Shown: positions 5,447-8,677 of the stretch, piece by piece
How the letters are laid out: every line of letters begins with the position of its first letter
Numbering within the stretch: the first letter of the stretch is position 1
Source: Fusobacterium sp.
GTDB lineage: Bacteria > Fusobacteriota > Fusobacteriia > Fusobacteriales > Fusobacteriaceae
Assembly: GCA_030527385.1 (NCBI GenBank)
Contig: JAUNAY010000049.1
Span: 1-8,677, forward strand
DNA length: 8,677 bases
Reading direction: 5' to 3'
Notes under the pieces: model-generated
Told to the model about the DNA's origin: nothing
Databases searched by the model: none
Seen by the model: the letters and a program-made list of their open reading frames with translations, nothing else
Translations under genes and position numbers: made by a program

Positions 5447-7207
5447 TTAATCTTTTGCTATTTTTAAACAATTAGGGAATCTTTTTCTCATTCCACACGC
5501 TGAACATTGTTTTCTACAATCTGCTGTTAAAGCTCCCTCTTTAGCCTTTTCATTTTCCCTTACTAAGAAACTCTTATCTACTCCAATATTTACCATATCC
5601 CAAGGTAACTCCTGCTCTAATTCTCTACTTCCAAGATATGATTTTTCATCTATTCCTAACTCTTCAGCTGCTGATTTCCAAATTTCAAAGTTATCTCTAT
5701 AATCGTCTAATTTAGCCCCTTTTTCCCAAGCCCTTTGAATTAGATCTCCTGTTCTTTCATCTCCTCTTGATAGTAATCCCTCAAGATATGATTTTTTACT
5801 GTCGTGTATTCTTAAAGTACAATGTTTTGATCCCTTAAATAGATCTCTTAGTATTTTATGTTTTCTTTTCATCTCTTCCATATCCATCTGCTCTGCCCAT
5901 TGGAAAGGTGTATGTGGTTTTGGAACAAAGTTTGACACACTCACTGTTACATTTATTCTCTTACTAATAGGTCTACATCTTTGAATTACCTTTGTTGCTA
6001 AATCATATATTGCTGCTACATCTTCATCAGTTTCATACGGCAATCCTATCATAAAATAAAATTTTAAATTTTCCCATTTTCCTCTTATTGCTGCTTCTGC
6101 TGTATCTAAAACATCAGATTCCTCTACACCCTTATTTATTATATCTCTTAGTCTTTGAGATCCTGCTTCTGGAGCAAATGTAAATCCTGTTCTCTTTCCT
6201 CCACTTATATCATCTGCAACTTGTACAGAGTATGGATTCATTCTCAACGATGGAAGTGAAATTCCTAAATTTTTATTTTCATATTTACTTTTTAATTTTT
6301 TTATAAGTTCATCTATTTTACTGTAATCACTACTACTTAAAGATGAAAGAGATATCTCTGAATATCCTGTATTCTTTATCATTTTTTCTATTAATTCACA
6401 GTTTTTAGTAAGACTTCTCTCTCTCACTGGTCTGTACACTATTCCTGCTTGACAAAATCTACACCCTCTTGCACAACCTCTTTGAATTTCAACAGATGCT
6501 CTGTCGTGAACAATATTGATATATGGTACAAGTTGATCATCATAATAATCTGTTTTATTTAGATCTTCAACTATTGCTCTTTTTATTATTTTTTTACCTT
6601 TATGAAGTGATGGAACATATACACCATCAAGTCCCTCTATCAACTCCAATTTTTCAGCTTTTGTTTTGCTAGAGTTTGCTACCATTATTTTAGCAATCTC
6701 TACCATCACATCTTCTCCATCTCCTATAACTATAAAATCTAAAAATTTTTCCATTGGTGCTGGGTTCATCATACAAGTTCCCCCTGCCATAATAAGTGGA
6801 TACTCCTCTCCTCTTTTATCTCTTTCCACAGGAATTCCCGCTAAATCAAGAGCGTTTAATACATTTGGATAACTCATCTCATATGAAAGAGAAAATCCTA
6901 CTATATCAAATTCTTTTAATGGAGTCTTACTTTCTAATGAAAACATTGGAATATTATCTGCTCTCATAATCTCTTCCATATCTTCCATTGGTACAAATCC
7001 TCTTTCTAAAGAGAATCCCTCAACTCTATTCATCAAACTATATAAAATTCTTATTCCTAAGTTTGACATTCCAACTTCATAAATATCTGGAAAAAATAGG
7101 CACATTCTTGTTTTAAACTCATCTTTATGAATACTATTTATTTCATTTCCTAAATATTGTGCTGGCTTTTCCACTTTTAATAAATATTTATCTAAATTTA
7201 CTCTCAT
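5447..7207 (-). CDS. TIGR03960-type radical SAM protein with N-terminal B12-binding-like domain
   Basis: A 586-residue cytoplasmic iron-sulfur protein of unknown substrate. Residues 35-185 look like a cobalamin-binding-like fold (DIYEVGMSNLGIRILYSL, then DIVGFSLSYEM, IMAGGT and IGDGED). No DxHxxG cobalamin-ligand motif was seen, so true B12 binding is uncertain. The radical SAM core starts at Cys245-x3-Cys249-x2-Cys252 in RGCARGCRFC and continues through FTFAPEAGSQRLRD and FYFMIGLPYETDED. The C-terminus adds Cys564, Cys568, Cys571 and Cys580 (CRKQCSACGMRKRFPNC), a possible extra cluster or zinc site. In many Firmicutes this family lies next to, or is fused with, a DUF2344 domain near ribonuclease G and ribosomal protein L21 genes. 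Here the next gene is ung and no DUF2344 is present. AGAGAGG lies about 6 bases before the ATG. Confidence 0.85.
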   Translation of the reverse strand: MRVNLDKYLLKVEKPAQYLGNEINSIHKDEFKTRMCLFFPDIYEVGMSNLGIRILYSLMNRVEGFSLERGFVPMEDMEEIMRADNIPMFSLESKTPLKEFDIVGFSLSYEMSYPNVLNALDLAGIPVERDKRGEEYPLIMAGGTCMMNPAPMEKFLDFIVIGDGEDVMVEIAKIMVANSSKTKAEKLELIEGLDGVYVPSLHKGKKIIKRAIVEDLNKTDYYDDQLVPYINIVHDRASVEIQRGCARGCRFCQAGIVYRPVRERSLTKNCELIEKMIKNTGYSEISLSSLSSSDYSKIDELIKKLKSKYENKNLGISLPSLRMNPYSVQVADDISGGKRTGFTFAPEAGSQRLRDIINKGVEESDVLDTAEAAIRGKWENLKFYFMIGLPYETDEDVAAIYDLATKVIQRCRPISKRINVTVSVSNFVPKPHTPFQWAEQMDMEEMKRKHKILRDLFKGSKHCTLRIHDSKKSYLEGLLSRGDERTGDLIQRAWEKGAKLDDYRDNFEIWKSAAEELGIDEKSYLGSRELEQELPWDMVNIGVDKSFLVRENEKAKEGALTADCRKQCSACGMRKRFPNCLKIAKD

Positions 7208-7285
7208 TTTTTCCTCTCTTTTTTATAAAATTTATATACTCTATTTTAACATTTTTAAAATAATTTACCTACTCTTTTATTTTAT

Positions 7286-7717
7286 TTATTTATCATCTAA
7301 TTTTTGAAACTCTTGTATCTTTATACTGTCACTTTTAATATGGTGGTTTTGGCATAATTTTGCCAGTTCATAATTTATATTTTTTAATTTATTAAATCCA
7401 TCTTCACTATGTTTTTCAAGTTTTTTATCTCCAAAAATAACTTTTTTCACCCTTTTTAATAAAGAGGGATTTTTCTTCCCGCAATCGTGTAATAATGCTA
7501 ATTTTAAATATATATTATCATCTTTTAAAATTTCATTTTTCACTACAAAACCATATAATCTAAAAGAGTGTATTTTATCATATCTTGACATAGAATCAAA
7601 TATTTTAAACTCTTCATCTGACAAAACACTCTTTACCAGAATATCATTTTTTTTATTATATTTTCCAAAAATATATAGCAATCCTTGTTTTATTCTACTT
7701 TCTATTTTTTCAATCAT
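7286..7717 (-). CDS. Small HD-domain protein, predicted metal-dependent phosphohydrolase
   Basis: A 143-residue protein. The N-terminal helical part includes LSDEEFKIFDSMSRYDKIHS, which resembles the leader of small HD proteins in clostridia and actinobacteria. The metal-site residues of the HD superfamily are present in order: His50 (KIHS), His77-Asp78 (LLHDCGK), His103 (EKHSEDG), His125-His126 (CQNHH) and Asp141 or Asp142 at the very end (FQKLDDK). An active phosphatase or nuclease is therefore plausible, although the protein stops right after the last ligand. The substrate is not known. Its ATG lies 4 bases after the stop of the TruA-like gene, so translation is probably coupled. The gap to the radical SAM gene is 78 bases of T/A-rich DNA with no convincing promoter or terminator. 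Confidence 0.8.
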   Translation of the reverse strand: MIEKIESRIKQGLLYIFGKYNKKNDILVKSVLSDEEFKIFDSMSRYDKIHSFRLYGFVVKNEILKDDNIYLKLALLHDCGKKNPSLLKRVKKVIFGDKKLEKHSEDGFNKLKNINYELAKLCQNHHIKSDSIKIQEFQKLDDK

Positions 7718-7721
7718 TCTA

Positions 7722-8573
7722 TTATCCTATTTCTCTTACAATAATATTCTTATATATCTTTTTTAATTTTTTTATATTGCTACCTTTTTTTCCGATAAAC
7801 TCTCCCTTAGCTCCTTTTTTTACATAAAAAATATATAGTTCCTTGTCAGCAGTAGCTTCAGCAAATAAAACATTTTCTATCTCTACTTCACACTCTTCTA
7901 AAATTATATTTTTTAATTCATCTTTTAAATAAATCTTTTCTAAAGTTAGATATTTTCCCATAAGAGCTTCTTTTCTTCCAGTTAAAATATATCCTGACAT
8001 TATTCTTACCTGCTTAGGCATAAATGAATTTCCTAAAAATCTCAGTTTCCCATTTTCATAACTGATTTTTACCTCTCTAATATGTTCTTTTAACTCTAAA
8101 CCTTTTTTATCTGTAAATTCACTGACATCATAAGTTCCACTTAGTTCAAAACATAATTTTTCTATATCTTCATCTTTATTTAAAATCAATTTTTTAGGAT
8201 AACTATATATATACTCTCTTTTTTCAATCATATCTGGAAATACAAGATTTGGAAAAGTTTTCTTTATCATTGTAACTTTTAAATTCACATCAGAAAATTG
8301 ATTAAATTTGTCTTGTAACTCTTTTAAATTACCATTAAAATTGCTACTAACATATAAAATATTTTCATTAGCACTTACTTTTGAATCAGTTCTTCCAGCT
8401 TGCTGAATTCCTTTAGCCCACGAAAAACCTATTTTTTCCATAATCTCTTTAAAACTACCCTTTATACTTTTTTTCCCAGCCATTTCATCAAAAGAATGAA
8501 ATTTTTGTCCGTTGTATGAAATATAAAACATATATCCATATTTGGTTGTTTTTTCAATAGCTCTTATGTCCAA
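7722..8573 (-). CDS. Divergent TruA-like tRNA pseudouridine synthase with C-terminal KH-like segment
   Basis: With the TTG start at 8573 the protein has 283 residues. Residues 15-200 follow the TruA pattern: FYISYNGQKFHSF (compare YDGxxFxGxQ), KGSFKEIMEKI, then the catalytic loop QAGRTDSKVSA with Asp63. REYIYSY follows at 119-125, and NSFMPKQVRIMSGYIL at 182-197 corresponds to the usual MVR-VG helix. The loop normally reads GRTDxGVHA; here Gly and His are replaced by Lys and Ser. TruA usually ends near 245 residues. This protein adds a tail, about 244-283, with a strand (LYIFYVKKG), a GxxG loop (GKKG, 261-264), a helix (SNIKKLKKIY) and a strand (NIIVREIG), like a short KH RNA-binding unit. 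It is probably an RNA pseudouridine synthase, perhaps not for the TruA sites. A longer frame from TTG 8645 is open, but its first 24 codons overlap a promoter. Confidence 0.72.
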   Translation of the reverse strand: MDIRAIEKTTKYGYMFYISYNGQKFHSFDEMAGKKSIKGSFKEIMEKIGFSWAKGIQQAGRTDSKVSANENILYVSSNFNGNLKELQDKFNQFSDVNLKVTMIKKTFPNLVFPDMIEKREYIYSYPKKLILNKDEDIEKLCFELSGTYDVSEFTDKKGLELKEHIREVKISYENGKLRFLGNSFMPKQVRIMSGYILTGRKEALMGKYLTLEKIYLKDELKNIILEECEVEIENVLFAEATADKELYIFYVKKGAKGEFIGKKGSNIKKLKKIYKNIIVREIG

Positions 8574-8578
8574 ATTAT

Positions 8579-8584
8579 CCCTCC
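8579..8584 (-). promoter_or_regulatory. Ribosome binding site that fixes the TruA-like start
   Basis: GGAGGG on the minus strand ends 5 bases before the TTG at 8571-8573. The TTG at 8643-8645 has only a T-rich run upstream. The start is non-ATG but has the best-placed ribosome binding site in this region. Confidence 0.7.
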
Positions 8585-8604
8585 ATATTTTTTCAATTCT
8601 TTTA

Positions 8605-8613
8605 ATTATATCA
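8605..8613 (-). promoter_or_regulatory. Extended -10 promoter for the TruA-like gene
   Basis: TGATATAAT is a perfect extended -10 element (TGnTATAAT) on the minus strand. Transcription would start near 8598, about 25 bases before the TTG start. The -35 position is only a T run, which extended -10 promoters tolerate. A second, weaker candidate lies upstream: TTTAAC (8657-8662), 18 bases, TATACT (8633-8638). Confidence 0.6.
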
Positions 8614-8616
8614 CAT

Positions 8617-8677
8617 CTATCTAAGAAAAAAAAGTATAGCTCCAAAAAGAAAAACGGTTAAAGTTTTGCAAAATACA
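8617..8677 (-). CDS. Possible C-terminal end of an upstream gene (hydrophobic tail)
   Basis: One minus-strand frame is open from the right edge to a TAG at 8617-8619. It encodes 19 residues, mostly hydrophobic with a terminal Arg (ending VFLFGAILFFLR), like the last transmembrane helix of a membrane protein. The stop lies 43 bases before the TruA-like start, a normal gene spacing. The stretch is short and T-rich, and T-rich DNA encodes Phe and Leu by chance, so this is only a suggestion. The base beyond the first full codon is at 8677. Confidence 0.3.
   Translation of the reverse strand, partial: VFCKTLTVFLFGAILFFLR

Noticed and set aside
6666..6872. Plus-strand open frame of 68 codons
   Set aside because: Antisense to the N-terminal domain of the radical SAM protein, with no start signal and a low-complexity product.
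7208..7285. Promoter before the radical SAM gene
   Set aside because: Several TAAAAT- and TATAAA-like strings occur, but none has a fair -35 box at the right distance; such strings are expected by chance in DNA this AT-rich.
8664..8673. Palindrome TTTTGCAAAA at the right edge
   Set aside because: It is short, made mostly of A and T runs, and lies in a possible coding tail; there is no reason to call it an operator.

Overview
The window is very AT-rich, and nearly every gene has a strong purine-rich ribosome binding site. It encodes two enzymes of the Kdo (lipopolysaccharide) pathway and a meso-diaminoacid-type MurE, so the host should be a Gram-negative, outer-membrane organism. It also carries genes typical of anaerobes: a hybrid-cluster-associated disulfide protein and a TIGR03960-type radical SAM protein. 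AT-rich DNA, Kdo genes and Firmicutes-like accessory genes together fit the Fusobacteriota best (Fusobacterium or a close relative). This is inferred from gene content, not from a search. No mobile element, CRISPR array, tRNA or rRNA was seen, and the window looks like ordinary chromosome.

Left end (1-630): a partial flavin-binding split-barrel (pyridoxamine 5'-phosphate oxidase-like) gene points out of the window. It is divergent from a complete HxlR/DUF24-family regulator. The 141-base gap holds two back-to-back promoters, a perfect 14-base palindrome at the predicted start point of the oxidase-like gene, and other repeats. This is the usual arrangement of an HxlR regulator and its target. 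A bidirectional hairpin terminator separates the regulator from everything to its right.

Right of the terminator, every gene lies on the minus strand and is read from right to left. First comes a possible membrane-protein tail at the right edge. A divergent TruA-like pseudouridine synthase with an added C-terminal KH-like element follows, coupled to a small HD-domain protein. A large radical SAM protein and uracil-DNA glycosylase come next. After a 124-base gap with a repeat-rich promoter there is an envelope block: a small secreted LTxxQ (Spy/CpxP-like) protein, murE, kdsA and kdsD, with gaps of only 10 to 40 bases. Last is a 66-residue CxxC disulfide protein with its own perfect-consensus promoter.

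The envelope block joins peptidoglycan precursor synthesis (MurE) to Kdo synthesis (KdsD makes arabinose 5-phosphate, KdsA condenses it with phosphoenolpyruvate) behind a possible envelope-stress protein. Two automatic start calls look wrong. KdsA probably starts at the ATG at 2736, not the upstream GTG. The TruA-like protein probably starts at the TTG at 8573, because a promoter and ribosome binding site lie inside the longer reading frame. No clearly new system is visible. The most unusual items are the TruA-KH protein with its HD partner and the repeat array in front of the envelope operon.
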